64,000 bases of DNA from CAWEQO01 sp963811225 (GTDB lineage: Bacteria; Chloroflexota; Anaerolineae; Anaerolineales; Anaerolineaceae). A program made the translations under genes and the position numbers. The notes beneath the pieces were generated by a model that worked only from the letters and a program-made list of their open reading frames with translations, had not been told where the DNA came from and searched no databases. Positions 47,387-56,438 of the stretch are shown piece after piece. The DNA is taken from assembly GCA_963811225.1 (NCBI GenBank), contig CAWEQO010000001.1:310001-374000 (forward strand), in the 5' to 3' direction. Position 1 is the first letter of the stretch; each line of letters opens with the position of its first letter.

Positions 47387-48637
47387 TTAAACCTTAAGAA
47401 CCTCACCCTTCTTAATCACGCTCTCCACCAGGTTTGTGTCGATGCGGTAACCCAAATGGCGGTAATCGCTCACCGAAAGCACCAGCAAATCGGCCTGCTT
47501 GCCCGGTTCAATCGAGCCGATGACGGCATCTCGGCCAATTGCCGCCGCGGCGTTGATGGTCGCGGCCGCGATCGCCTCGGCTACCGTTAGCCGCAGGTAG
47601 CGGTTCGCCAGGGCAATCACGAACTGCATGTTCTCGCACCAGGCCGTGCCGGGGTTCAGGTCTGTGCCGATCGCCAGCAGCCCGTTCGCCGCCAGGATCT
47701 CGCGAGCCGGGGTATAGCGCCCATCGGCCAGGCTGAAGGGCGTGCAGGGCAACGACACCGCCACGGTATTGCTGTGGGCCAGATTCAGGATATCACCGGG
47801 GGTGCTGTGTACCAGGTGCGCGGCCGCGACCGCCCCTAGATGGGCCGCCAGGCGCGATCCGCCCAGGTTCTTGAACTCATCCGCATTGACCTTGATCGGG
47901 AAACCCAGGTCGCAGGCTTTCATCAAAATCGAACGCGCCTGCTCCAGGCTGAACCTGCCCGCGTCACAAAACACCTCCACGAACGGCAGCGGTCGACCGC
48001 CGGCATTCGCCTGCCACCAGTCCTTCACCGCCGGGATCATTTCGTCCCGCACCAGGTTGGCATATCCGCCCGGATCGTCTTGATACTCCGGCGGGATCAT
48101 GTTGGCGCCCTGGAAGGTCGCTGCAAGTTCCAGCGGACCCTGCGCATCCAGGCGCAGCGTCGCCTCCAGCTGGCGCAGCTCACTCTGCGTCTCCAATCCA
48201 TAGCCGGTTTTCAATTCGGCCGTGGTGGTGCCGTAACGGAACATGCGCTCCGCCCGGCCCTGCGCCTGCGCCACCAGTTCATCCACGCTGGCGCTGCGGG
48301 TGGCGCGCACGGTCGATGCGATGCCCCCGCCGCTCTCCGCAATCTCCTCGTTTGATCGGCTTTGCAAACGCATCTCGAACTCCGCCGAGCGGTCGCCCGC
48401 GAAGATCAGGTGCGTGTGCGGATCGACGAAGCCGGGCATCACCACCCGGCCGGTCGCATCCAGTTCGGGCTCGTCAGGATAGCTGGCTCGCAGCTCCGGG
48501 GTCGGCCCCACCGCAGCGAACCTCCCATCCCGGATGAGCACGGCCCCATCCGGGATCCAGCCCAGGCGGCCCAGTTCCTTGCCTCGCTGCGGCCCACCGG
48601 CCAGCGTCAAGAGTTGAGAAGCGGAATGAATTAACAT
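47387..48637 (-). CDS. hutI: Imidazolonepropionase
   Basis: 416 aa amidohydrolase. Metal ligands in VDPHTHLIFAGDR, TYGT-like FRYGTTTAELKTGYGL, VNADEFKNLGG, HLVHSTPGD and GTDLNPGTAWCENM are all typical of HutI. Opens the imidazolone ring to N-formimino-L-glutamate in histidine breakdown. No other hut gene is in the window, so the pathway is split or partial. A TATACT box lies ~14 nt before the ATG, giving a very short leader. Confidence 0.93.
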   Translation of the reverse strand: MLIHSASQLLTLAGGPQRGKELGRLGWIPDGAVLIRDGRFAAVGPTPELRASYPDEPELDATGRVVMPGFVDPHTHLIFAGDRSAEFEMRLQSRSNEEIAESGGGIASTVRATRSASVDELVAQAQGRAERMFRYGTTTAELKTGYGLETQSELRQLEATLRLDAQGPLELAATFQGANMIPPEYQDDPGGYANLVRDEMIPAVKDWWQANAGGRPLPFVEVFCDAGRFSLEQARSILMKACDLGFPIKVNADEFKNLGGSRLAAHLGAVAAAHLVHSTPGDILNLAHSNTVAVSLPCTPFSLADGRYTPAREILAANGLLAIGTDLNPGTAWCENMQFVIALANRYLRLTVAEAIAAATINAAAAIGRDAVIGSIEPGKQADLLVLSVSDYRHLGYRIDTNLVESVIKKGEVLKV

Positions 48638-48660
48638 CGTCTAGGAAGAGTATAGCAAAT

Positions 48661-49560
48661 TCAGACGGCTTCGAGGCGAGTTTCTGTGGCGAACTTCAGT
48701 TGGGATAGCACGATGGCGACAAAGATCAGCGCGCAGCCCAGCAGCTGGCGTCCGGACAGTCCCTCTCCCAGAATGAAGAAGGCGAATAAAGCTCCAAAAA
48801 CGCCTTCGGTGCTGAGCAAAATGGCCGCGTCGACCGCCGGCGCATGGCGCTGGCCGCTGATTTGCAAGGTGAAGCCCAATCCGATGGGGATGATCGCTGA
48901 GTACAAAACCATCGGCCAGGAGCTAAGAAGGTTGGCGGCGCCCGAAGGGTCGAGCCCCAGGCCGAGCGCCAGGTTCAGCGCCCCACAGACCAGGAACTGC
49001 ACCATCGAAAAGGTCAGCGCATTAACGCCCTGCATCGCCAGCCAGCCGACCAGGATCACGTGCAGCGCCCAGGTGAACGCGCCGATCAGCTCCAATCCAT
49101 CGCCGGGTGACAGGCGCAGTTCCGCTTGCAAGCTGAGCAGCATCACCCCGATGACCGCCAGGCCCACCGACAGCCAGGTGCGCGGGCCAATCCGCTGCTT
49201 CCAAAAGATCGACAGGATCAGCGGGATGAGCACCACATACAGCCCGGTGATGAAGCCGGCATTGCCAACAGTGGTCGTAGCAATGCCGGCTTGCTGCAGC
49301 CCGGCCGCGGCAAACAGCAGTACGCCCGCCAGCGCCATCCACAACAACTGGCCGCGTGTTAGCCGGTGGGCGTTCTCCCTCGCCTGTCTGGGTCTTGGCT
49401 GCAGCCGCAGCAGTGCGTACAAGAGCAAAGAAGCCAGCAGGAAACGCCAGCCATTAAAATAGAACACGCTCAGTTGGGCTGCCGCCAGCCGCTGGGCGAC
49501 GAACCCGCTGCCCCAGATAGCGGCCACGAACAACAAGAGGAGATCCGACTTCAAACGCAT
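48661..49560 (-). CDS. DMT-superfamily (EamA) transporter
   Basis: 299 aa from ATG 49560, the usual family start (MRLKSDLLLLFVAAIWGSGFVAQR); an ATG ten codons earlier is possible. About ten helices in two EamA repeats. The first repeat has the WGSGF and ALLRLQPRP features; the second contains FTWALHVILVGW and ALFAFFILGE. Likely metabolite or amino-acid exporter; substrate unknown. Stop lies 24 nt from the hutI start. Confidence 0.88.
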   Translation of the reverse strand: MRLKSDLLLLFVAAIWGSGFVAQRLAAAQLSVFYFNGWRFLLASLLLYALLRLQPRPRQARENAHRLTRGQLLWMALAGVLLFAAAGLQQAGIATTTVGNAGFITGLYVVLIPLILSIFWKQRIGPRTWLSVGLAVIGVMLLSLQAELRLSPGDGLELIGAFTWALHVILVGWLAMQGVNALTFSMVQFLVCGALNLALGLGLDPSGAANLLSSWPMVLYSAIIPIGLGFTLQISGQRHAPAVDAAILLSTEGVFGALFAFFILGEGLSGRQLLGCALIFVAIVLSQLKFATETRLEAV

Positions 49561-49693
49561 GAAAGTACCCCGGCTACTGACAAGATTCATTTCCAGTTTA
49601 AACCCAAAGGGCTGGCACGAGGCCAGCCCCTAATTGTTATGCAATGGGCGCGCGCACAAGCAGATCTGGAGAACCAGAAATTCGGTGACTGGG

Positions 49694-50116
49694 TTATGCT
49701 GCTTGCGGAGCGCTCTTACCGTTCAAAAACTGGGCAAACGAAGTCCTGCGCAGCCGGTCAACCAGGTCATTCTGCGCATCGCACCACAGCGGGCGGATGA
49801 CGCAGTCTTCGCCAAACGGGCAGGCGTTGGGATCGCCGGTGCATTCGTTCAATGCAATGGGACCGTCGATAGCCTCTACCACTTCCAGGATCGAAATCTC
49901 TTCTGGCTGGCGAGCCAGGGAGACGCCGCCGCGTGCGCCGCGGGAGGTGTGGATCAACCCGGCAATAGACAGCTGGGAAATAATTTTCGCCAAAAACGAG
50001 GGCGGAATCCGCTGTTCTTCGGCGATTTGGCTCGTCGCGGCTCGCTTAGCCGGTTCAAGACGGGCCAGGTAAAGCATAGCACGGAGTGCGTAATCTGCCT
50101 GTCGCGTAATTTGCAT
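49694..50116 (-). CDS. Rrf2-family transcription regulator with Fe-S ligands
   Basis: 140 aa, GAGG upstream. The winged helix is clear (ITRQADYALRAMLYLA, then PPSFLAKIISQLSIAGLI and SRGARGGVSLA). Cys92, Cys99 and Cys105 (ECTGDPNACPFGEDC) match the IscR/NsrR cluster-binding spacing, with Cys112 as a possible fourth ligand. It should sense cluster supply, NO or redox state. No isc/suf genes are adjacent, so targets are unknown. Confidence 0.92.
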   Translation of the reverse strand: MQITRQADYALRAMLYLARLEPAKRAATSQIAEEQRIPPSFLAKIISQLSIAGLIHTSRGARGGVSLARQPEEISILEVVEAIDGPIALNECTGDPNACPFGEDCVIRPLWCDAQNDLVDRLRRTSFAQFLNGKSAPQAA

Positions 50117-50202
50117 AATGGTCTTCCTCTTTCGCTAATATAGGTAAGATTTCTCTTTTTCAAATAAGTCTATTCTAATCGTTTTAATCCGACAAGTGTC
50201 AG

Positions 50203-50225
50203 AGGTCATCCCTGGAGGATGACCT
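50203..50225 (+). terminator. Orphan terminator-like hairpin
   Basis: Arms AGGTCATCC/GGATGACCT with a 5-nt loop, then TTTT. It could stop antisense transcription from the Rrf2 gene or end a small unseen RNA. Confidence 0.5.
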
Positions 50226-50360
50226 TTTACCACTTCATGGTGTAAAAAGACACAAAAAGCCCAAAATAAGTTCCGGAGTACAGTGTTGAAGTGATGGTGG
50301 CGCTGCCGGTGTCGCCGCAGGCGAATAACCGTTAACTCCTGAATACAACACCTCTTATTT

Positions 50361-50369
50361 TGGTATAAT
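50361..50369 (+). promoter_or_regulatory. Extended -10 promoter of the thioesterase (leaderless type)
   Basis: TGG-TATAAT, 6 nt, ATG at 50376; no ribosome-binding site and no -35 match. Confidence 0.65.
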
Positions 50370-50375
50370 CACGCC

Positions 50376-50804
50376 ATGACCCCCTTCCGCTTCCTCTACC
50401 CCATCCAAATCCGCTACGGTGACCTCGATCCTCAGTGGCACGTCAACAACGCCCGCTTCGCAACCTATCTGGAACAGGCTCGCTCTTCCTATCTGATGGA
50501 GCTCGACCTGTTCGACGGCCATTCCTTCTTCGATATCGGCCTGATCGTCGCCGACGTTCACATTGCCTATCTGGCTCCCATGACGCTGACGCAGAAGATC
50601 TGTGTCAAAATGAGCGTGACCCGCATCGGCAACAAGAGCCTGACCATGGAGTACGTCATCGAAGACGAGCAGACCGGGCAGGCAACCGCCCGCGCCGAGA
50701 CCGTCATGGTCGCCTACGATTACCACACCAACCAGAGCATCCCCATCTCGGACGAGTGGCGGCGGAAGATCGCCGGGTACGAAGGCATTCCTGAACGCAG
50801 CTAA
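50376..50804 (+). CDS. Acyl-CoA thioesterase (4HBT hot-dog fold)
   Basis: 142 aa. N-terminal motif RYGDLDPQWHVNNARFATYLEQAR carries the catalytic Asp and His-Val-Asn of the YbgC/FadM group. Cytoplasmic; hydrolyses acyl-CoA or acyl-ACP thioesters, substrate length unknown. Ends 41 nt before the M42 peptidase. Confidence 0.88.
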   Translation: MTPFRFLYPIQIRYGDLDPQWHVNNARFATYLEQARSSYLMELDLFDGHSFFDIGLIVADVHIAYLAPMTLTQKICVKMSVTRIGNKSLTMEYVIEDEQTGQATARAETVMVAYDYHTNQSIPISDEWRRKIAGYEGIPERS

Positions 50805-50845
50805 TCCTCAGCGGTTCGTCTATCCTTTCCTTATTAGAGGCAGTT

Positions 50846-51892
50846 ATGACCCTTCCATCCATCGATGTTGAATATCTGCTCGACTTCCTGACCGGCCTGC
50901 TCAACACCCCTAGCCCTACCGGGCTGGCCGAGGCCGGAGTCGATTTCACCCAGCAAGCCCTCCAACAATTCCCCGAGCTGACCTTCTCTCGCACTCGCAA
51001 GGGCGCCCTGCTGGTCACCTTCCCCGGCGCTCATCAAGACGCCCCGCGCGCCCTGACCGCTCACGTCGACACCCTCGGCGCCATGGTCAAGGAGATAAAG
51101 TCCAACGGGCGGCTTAAGCTGACCCAGTTGGGCGGCTACCCTTGGACCGCGGTCGAGGGCGAGGGCTGCACGATCCTCTCCTCGGGCGGCAAACGCATCC
51201 GCGGATCGATCCTGTTTGAAATGGCATCTTCGCACGTGCATGGCCGCAAAGTAAACGAGACCACCCGCGACGCCGATAACATGGAAGTCCGCATTGACGA
51301 GCGCGTCACCGGTCCCGACGAGACCCGCGCCCTGGGCATCGAGGTCGGCGATTTCGTCGCTTTCGACCCGCGTGTCGAGGTGGTCAACGGCTTCGTCCGC
51401 TCGCGCCATCTGGACGACAAGGCCTGCGTGGCCTGCATCGCCGCGGCTTTCAAGGCCCTGCACGACGCCGGTCTGTCTCCCACCCAAACCACCCACTTCC
51501 TGGTCAGCAACTATGAAGAGGTGGGCCACGGCGCGGCCGCCGGCATCCCCGCTGACGTCGTCGAGCTGCTCGCCGTCGACATGGCAGCCATTGGCTCCGG
51601 CCAAACCTCCGACGAGTACCACGCCTCGCTTTGCGTCAAAGACTCCGGCGGCCCTTACCACCACGGCTTCAGCCAGCGCCTGCGCCGGCTTGCCCGCGCC
51701 AACGACATCGAATACAAAGTCGATATCTACCCCTACTACGGCTCCGATGGTGAAGCCCTGTGGCGCGCCGGCGGCGACATCCAATTGGCCCTGATCGGCC
51801 CCGGCGTCGACGCCTCCCACAGTTACGAGCGCACCCACACCGATGCCCTACTCGCCACTGCCAAATGGACCGCAGCCTATCTGTTGAGCTAA
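50846..51892 (+). CDS. M42-family aminopeptidase (glutamyl/deblocking type)
   Basis: 348 aa, GAGG upstream. Co-catalytic metal residues: His in TAHVDTLG, Asp in SRHLDDKA, Glu-Glu in NYEEVGHG, Asp in LAVDMA, His near the end in SHSYERTH. These cytoplasmic oligomeric enzymes trim short peptides from the N-terminus, which suits a peptide-importing cell. The membrane-protein gene starts one base after its stop. Confidence 0.92.
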   Translation: MTLPSIDVEYLLDFLTGLLNTPSPTGLAEAGVDFTQQALQQFPELTFSRTRKGALLVTFPGAHQDAPRALTAHVDTLGAMVKEIKSNGRLKLTQLGGYPWTAVEGEGCTILSSGGKRIRGSILFEMASSHVHGRKVNETTRDADNMEVRIDERVTGPDETRALGIEVGDFVAFDPRVEVVNGFVRSRHLDDKACVACIAAAFKALHDAGLSPTQTTHFLVSNYEEVGHGAAAGIPADVVELLAVDMAAIGSGQTSDEYHASLCVKDSGGPYHHGFSQRLRRLARANDIEYKVDIYPYYGSDGEALWRAGGDIQLALIGPGVDASHSYERTHTDALLATAKWTAAYLLS

Positions 51893-51893
51893 C

Positions 51894-53387
51894 ATGCGCC
51901 AACTTCTAACCTACACCCAATCCCTGATCGACGCCCTCTTCCTTGCGGAAGCCGAGCGCAAGCGGCGCTGGTTCGCGGCCCTGTGGCTGGCCGGGCTGCT
52001 GCTGGTGGGGGTGGTGCTGTGGGCCAAGTTCCTGAACTTCGGCGACATCCCCATGGACTACTTGGATTGGGCCGAAATCTCTGGGCCGCGCCTGGCCTTC
52101 CTCCAAAACGCCGTCCAGACCGGTCAGCTCCCCCTCCATGTCAACGAGAGCAGCGTCCTGCGCATGGACACCGACCGGCTGATGTCGGTGGCAGATATTA
52201 TCCTCTCGCCGCAGATCCTGCTGCTGGGCGTGCTCAGTATCGGGCAGTTCGTGCTGGCCAATGTGCTGATCCTCTACGCCATCGGCGCGGCCGGGCTGTT
52301 CTGGCTGCGCAAGCGCTTCCGGCTGTCGCTGTTCGCCTTCTCGGCGCTGTTCCTTCTGTTCAACTTCAACGGCCACATCCTCTCGCACCTATCCGTCGGC
52401 CACGCCAACTGGGCCGGCGGCTACCTGCTCTTCCCCTGGCTGGTGGTCTTGACCTTCCAGCTGCTGGACGGCGAGGCCGGAGTCAAGGGCTGGCCCTGGG
52501 CCTTCAAGCTGGCGCTGCTGCTGTTCTTCATGTTCCTCAACGGCGCCTTCCACCCCTTCGCCTGGACGTTCATGTTTTTCGGGTTGGTCGGGCTGTGCTC
52601 CTGGAAGCACATGGGAACCATCCTCAAGGGTCTGGTGGCTGCCGTGCTGCTCAGCATGGTACGCATCCTGCCGATTGCCCTCGAATCCGGCCAGCTTGGC
52701 GGCGAGTTCATCACCGGCTACACGACTCTAGGACACCTGCTGCAGGCCATGCTCATGCCCACCCCACCCTGGGAGTCAGTCAACCCGGCCCTGCCCTTCA
52801 GCACCGTCGGCTGGTGGGAGTTCGACCTTTACATCGGCCTGATTGGGGTCCTGTTCCTGGCCTTCTTCGGCATCGTGCGCTGGCTCGGCCGCTACCGCAA
52901 GGGCGCTCCCTACCCGGCCCTGCTGCTGCCGCTGCTCGGCATGCTCATCCTCTCGGCCGGGCACATCTACCAGCTGGTCATGCTCACCCACGTCCCCCTG
53001 CTGGCCGGAGAGCGCGTCAGTTCACGCATTGTCAGCCTGCCGTTCGTCTTCCTGCTCATCATCGCCGCCATCGAGCTGCAACGCTGGCTGGACAGCGCCC
53101 GCCCCTCCCTGCCGCTGCAGCTGGCCTCACTCGGCGCCCTGCTGCTGATGGTCAACGATCAGTGGCTCTACATCAAGCTCTGGCAAGTCACCAACGTCTA
53201 CCCCAACATGACTCCCGTCCCCGTCGACCTGAGCAGCAAGCTGATCGCCAACCACCCCGACCCCGCCTACACCATTGCCCTGCTGGCCGGCCTGGCCGTC
53301 TCCACCCTCACCCTGGCCGCCCTGATCCTCCTCTCCCGTCAGAAATCCTCCGCTAAACGCCAGGTACACCGGGCGGCCAGGGTATAA
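51894..53387 (+). CDS. Large polytopic membrane protein, unknown function
   Basis: 497 aa with ~11-12 hydrophobic segments. An early loop carries DIPMDYLDWAEISGPRL and a later one FNFNGHILSHLSVGHANWAGGY, features reminiscent of YfhO- or ArnT-like glycosyltransferase/membrane proteins (outside loops with Asp and His). I cannot assign a family. Probably co-transcribed with the M42 peptidase (one-base gap). A second long open frame on the same strand (51983-53356) is a GC-codon artefact. Confidence 0.7.
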   Translation: MRQLLTYTQSLIDALFLAEAERKRRWFAALWLAGLLLVGVVLWAKFLNFGDIPMDYLDWAEISGPRLAFLQNAVQTGQLPLHVNESSVLRMDTDRLMSVADIILSPQILLLGVLSIGQFVLANVLILYAIGAAGLFWLRKRFRLSLFAFSALFLLFNFNGHILSHLSVGHANWAGGYLLFPWLVVLTFQLLDGEAGVKGWPWAFKLALLLFFMFLNGAFHPFAWTFMFFGLVGLCSWKHMGTILKGLVAAVLLSMVRILPIALESGQLGGEFITGYTTLGHLLQAMLMPTPPWESVNPALPFSTVGWWEFDLYIGLIGVLFLAFFGIVRWLGRYRKGAPYPALLLPLLGMLILSAGHIYQLVMLTHVPLLAGERVSSRIVSLPFVFLLIIAAIELQRWLDSARPSLPLQLASLGALLLMVNDQWLYIKLWQVTNVYPNMTPVPVDLSSKLIANHPDPAYTIALLAGLAVSTLTLAALILLSRQKSSAKRQVHRAARV

Positions 53388-53702
53388 CCCCTCCTCCGCG
53401 GTGTGACTTGACAGCTATACGCAAAGGTGATATCATTATCAACTTAGAACATCCTTTCGGGTTAAAAGGAAATCCCCCATCCGGTTGATAGATCGTTAAT
53501 GAAACTCTTATTCGAATCATCTATACAGCGGGGAATGGGTGACTGTATAATAGGCATAAATCTGGTAGAATCCTTATAGATTTTATTAGAATTGCAAGTT
53601 CCGGAAGACGCCTGTCACAGACGATAGGCCTTCTTCCATGTTACTGTTGTTACCTGTCCTCATTGCGGATGGGTGCCGAAGAAGTAAAAGGAGGTTTTTA
53701 CT
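53388..53702. other. Long clpC leader region
   Basis: About 315 nt with no gene. It carries the promoter at 53408-53436, a second -10-like TATAAT at ~53545, and a hairpin at ~53603-53640 (GGAAGA...TCTTCC). No CIRCE element and no CtsR-like direct repeats are seen. Confidence 0.5.
53408..53436 (+). promoter_or_regulatory. Sigma-70 promoter of clpC
   Basis: TTGACA, 17-nt spacer, TATCAT; it would give a ~260-nt leader. Confidence 0.65.
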
Positions 53703-56204
53703 TTGGCCGGTATGGAACGTTTTACCCAAAGGGCGCGCCGCGTGCTGAGCCTGGCTCACCAGGAAGCAGAGCGTCTGCGTCAAAATTATATCGGCACCGA
53801 GCACCTCCTTCTGGGCTTGATCCTGGAAGAAGGCGGTGTTGCAGGGCGGGTATTGCGTGACTTAGGTTTGGAACCGGAAAGAATGCAGGAAATGGTGGAA
53901 CGCATGAGCGGCTACGGCCAGGCTCGTGGCGGCAAGATCGACCTTTCCCCCGGCGTTCAGCAAGTCTTAGAATACGCAATCGAAGAAGCCCGTCGAATGG
54001 GCCATCATTATATTGGTACTGAACATCTTCTACTTGGACTTATCCGATCGACTGAAGGCAAGGCGATGGACGTGCTGCGCCGCCTTGGTGTTACCCCTGA
54101 GCAGATCCGCCGGCAAACCCGCCGCGTTCTGCAAGAGAGCAGCTCCACGGCGTCTAGCGCAAGCCCGCGCGGCGCTTCCCGGTCGGAGAAGGAGAAAGAA
54201 TCTCCCAAGACTCCCCTGGTGGATCAGCTGGCAGTCGATCTGACCGCCCGTGCCGAAGAAGGCAAGCTGGACCCGGTCATCGGTCGCCAAATGGAGATCG
54301 AACGGGTGATCCAGATTTTGGCCCGTAGAACGAAAAATAACCCCGCCTTGATCGGTGAACCGGGCGTTGGCAAGACCGCCATAATCGAAGGTTTGGCGCA
54401 GCGCATCATCGAAGGGGACGTACCCGCACTGCTGCTGGGCAAGCGTGTCCTGCAGTTGGATGTTGGATCGCTGGTGGCCGGTACCATGTACCGCGGCCAG
54501 TTTGAAGAGCGCCTCAAGCGAGTCATTGACGAGCTGAAGACCTCGCAAGCGATCCTGTTTATCGACGAGGTCCACATGCTGGTAGGCGCCGGCGCGGCCG
54601 GTTCCTCTGTGGACGCCGCTAATATTCTCAAGCCCGCCCTTTCCCGCGGCGAGCTTCAGGTGATTGGCGCCACCACCCTGGACGAGTACCGTAAGCACAT
54701 CGAGAGCGATGCAGCCCTCGAGCGCCGCTTCCAGCCCATCGTTGTCAGTGAGCCCACCGTCGAAGAGACCATCAAGATCTTGCACGGCATTCGTCAAATG
54801 TACGAAGAGCACCACCGCCTCAACATCTCCGACGAAGCCCTCGACTCGGCCGCCCATCTGTCGGCCCGCTACGTCTCCGACCGCTTCCTGCCGGATAAAG
54901 CCATCGACCTGGTCGACGAAGCCTCATCCCGCGTGCGCATGTACAAGAGCGACGCCGCTCGCAACACCAAAGAACTGATGCGACAGCTGCGTCAGGTACG
55001 TCACAATCACACCCTCGCTGTGGAAGACGGCCGCTACGACGACGCCCAAGAGCTCCTGGAGCAAGAGGCAAATCTGTCGAGCGAGCTGGAAGGCCTCCGC
55101 AATGATTGGGACCGTGACACCAGCCCCATCGTCTCCCCAGACGACATCGCCGAAGTGGTCTCGATGTGGACGGGCGTGCCCGTTATGCAGATGGCGCAAG
55201 AAGAGTCCATCCGCCTGCTCAACATGGAAGATGAGATGCGCGAGCACATCATCGGCCAGGAAGAGGCCATCGTCACCATCGCCAAGGCAGTCCGCCGGGC
55301 CCGCTCCGGTCTCAAAGACCCCCGTCGCCCCATCGGCTCGTTCGTCTTCCTCGGCCCAACCGGCGTCGGCAAGACCGAGCTGACTAAGGCGCTGGCTCGC
55401 TTCCTGTTCGGCAGCGATGATGCCCTGATCCAGTTGGATATGTCTGAGTTCATGGAACGTCACTCCATCAGCCGGCTGGTGGGTGCGCCTCCCGGATACG
55501 TCGGCTATGAAGAGGCCGGTCAGTTGACCGAAGCCGTCCGCCGCCGCCCGTACTCGATCATCGTCTTCGATGAGATCGAGAAAGCGCATCCTGAGGCACA
55601 GAACATGCTGCTGCAGATCCTCGAAGAGGGCCACCTGTCAGACGCAAAAGGCCACAAGGTCGACTTCCGCAACACCATCATCGTCATGACCTCCAACATC
55701 GGAGCAGATGTCATCCGCCGCCAGGCCGGGCTGGGCTTCTCGCTGCAGCGCGACGAGGAAGTGGAAGAGAAAACCTCGTACGATGAGATGCGCAAGAAGC
55801 TGCTCGACTCGCTCAAGCGTGTCTTCCGCCCTGAGTTCATCAACCGCCTCGACGGCGTGATCGTCTTCCGTGCACTCAATCAGGAAGACATCCGCAAGAT
55901 CGTCCACCTGGAGATCGACAAGGTCGCCGAGCGCCTCACCGACCACAACATCAAGTTGACCACCAGCACCGCCGCTTTGGACATGCTCGCCCGGGAAGGC
56001 TACGACCCAGAGATGGGCGCCCGCCCGCTGCGCCGTGTGATCCAGCAAAAGGTGGAAGACCGGCTGTCGGATGCCCTGCTGGGCAAAGAGTTCGATGACG
56101 GCGACACCATCATGATCGACGTCGACGAAGACGGCCAAATCATCCTGCGCCGCGGCGCTCCCACTCCCATCGAGCCGGAGCCGACCATCGGCCAGGCTGC
56201 CTGA
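53703..56204 (+). CDS. clpC: Clp protease ATP-binding subunit ClpC
   Basis: 833 aa from a TTG: AAAGGAGG lies 8 nt upstream of it and 17 nt from the first ATG, so TTG is the better start. Two Clp_N repeats (FTQRARRVLSLAHQEAERL; QQVLEYAIEEARRMGHHYIG), AAA module 1 (GEPGVGKTAIIEG, LFIDEVHMLVGAG), a UVR-like helical middle domain, AAA module 2 (GPTGVGKTELTKAL, VFDEIEKAHPE) and a C-terminal D2-small domain. Unfolds substrates for ClpP or refolds them. An intrinsic terminator follows. Confidence 0.96.
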   Translation: MAGMERFTQRARRVLSLAHQEAERLRQNYIGTEHLLLGLILEEGGVAGRVLRDLGLEPERMQEMVERMSGYGQARGGKIDLSPGVQQVLEYAIEEARRMGHHYIGTEHLLLGLIRSTEGKAMDVLRRLGVTPEQIRRQTRRVLQESSSTASSASPRGASRSEKEKESPKTPLVDQLAVDLTARAEEGKLDPVIGRQMEIERVIQILARRTKNNPALIGEPGVGKTAIIEGLAQRIIEGDVPALLLGKRVLQLDVGSLVAGTMYRGQFEERLKRVIDELKTSQAILFIDEVHMLVGAGAAGSSVDAANILKPALSRGELQVIGATTLDEYRKHIESDAALERRFQPIVVSEPTVEETIKILHGIRQMYEEHHRLNISDEALDSAAHLSARYVSDRFLPDKAIDLVDEASSRVRMYKSDAARNTKELMRQLRQVRHNHTLAVEDGRYDDAQELLEQEANLSSELEGLRNDWDRDTSPIVSPDDIAEVVSMWTGVPVMQMAQEESIRLLNMEDEMREHIIGQEEAIVTIAKAVRRARSGLKDPRRPIGSFVFLGPTGVGKTELTKALARFLFGSDDALIQLDMSEFMERHSISRLVGAPPGYVGYEEAGQLTEAVRRRPYSIIVFDEIEKAHPEAQNMLLQILEEGHLSDAKGHKVDFRNTIIVMTSNIGADVIRRQAGLGFSLQRDEEVEEKTSYDEMRKKLLDSLKRVFRPEFINRLDGVIVFRALNQEDIRKIVHLEIDKVAERLTDHNIKLTTSTAALDMLAREGYDPEMGARPLRRVIQQKVEDRLSDALLGKEFDDGDTIMIDVDEDGQIILRRGAPTPIEPEPTIGQAA

Positions 56205-56219
56205 TCGAAACTAAAATTA

Positions 56220-56248
56220 AGAGTCCCGGAGGATTTCTCCGGGGCTCT
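56220..56248 (+). terminator. Rho-independent terminator of clpC
   Basis: 11-nt arms AGAGTCCCGGA/TCCGGGGCTCT (one G-T pair), 7-nt loop, then TTT. Confidence 0.85.
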
Positions 56249-56381
56249 TTTGATTCTCGCAGCGATCGGCATTCTTGCTCTCGACCGCCATCCCCTGTCG
56301 ATAGAGCCGCCGCACCAGCGCATCGAGCGGCTCCCCAATCTCCAGAATATGCCCATTGGGATGCTGCTTTTCTGTGCGCCT

Positions 56382-56409
56382 TTGCGTTGAGGCTCTTCTG
56401 TGATACAAT
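56382..56409 (+). promoter_or_regulatory. Candidate promoter of radA
   Basis: TTGCGT, 16-nt spacer, TACAAT; ~23-nt leader before the ATG at 56439. Confidence 0.55.
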
Positions 56410-56438
56410 CAGGCATCTTATACTAGAAGAAATGTTCT

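Larger units (their letters stand above)
50117..50375. other. Divergent intergenic region Rrf2/thioesterase
   Basis: No gene. It contains a 9-bp-stem hairpin followed by TTTT at 50203-50225 in terminator orientation for the plus strand, although no plus-strand gene lies upstream, and the thioesterase promoter at 50361-50369. Confidence 0.5.

Noticed and set aside
51983..53356. 457-codon plus-strand frame inside the polytopic membrane protein
   Set aside because: Pro/Arg/Ala-rich, no hydrophobic segments; the overlapping frame has a start adjacent to the M42 stop and clear membrane helices.
53388..53702. CIRCE or CtsR operator before clpC
   Set aside because: No TTAGCACTC/GAGTGCTAA inverted repeat and no tandem heptads at the promoter.
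56217..56408. 63-codon minus-strand frame between clpC and radA
   Set aside because: Parts look protein-like (HILEIGEPLDALVRRLYRQ), but it overlaps the clpC terminator and radA promoter and has no ribosome-binding site. Could be a gene remnant; not supportable.
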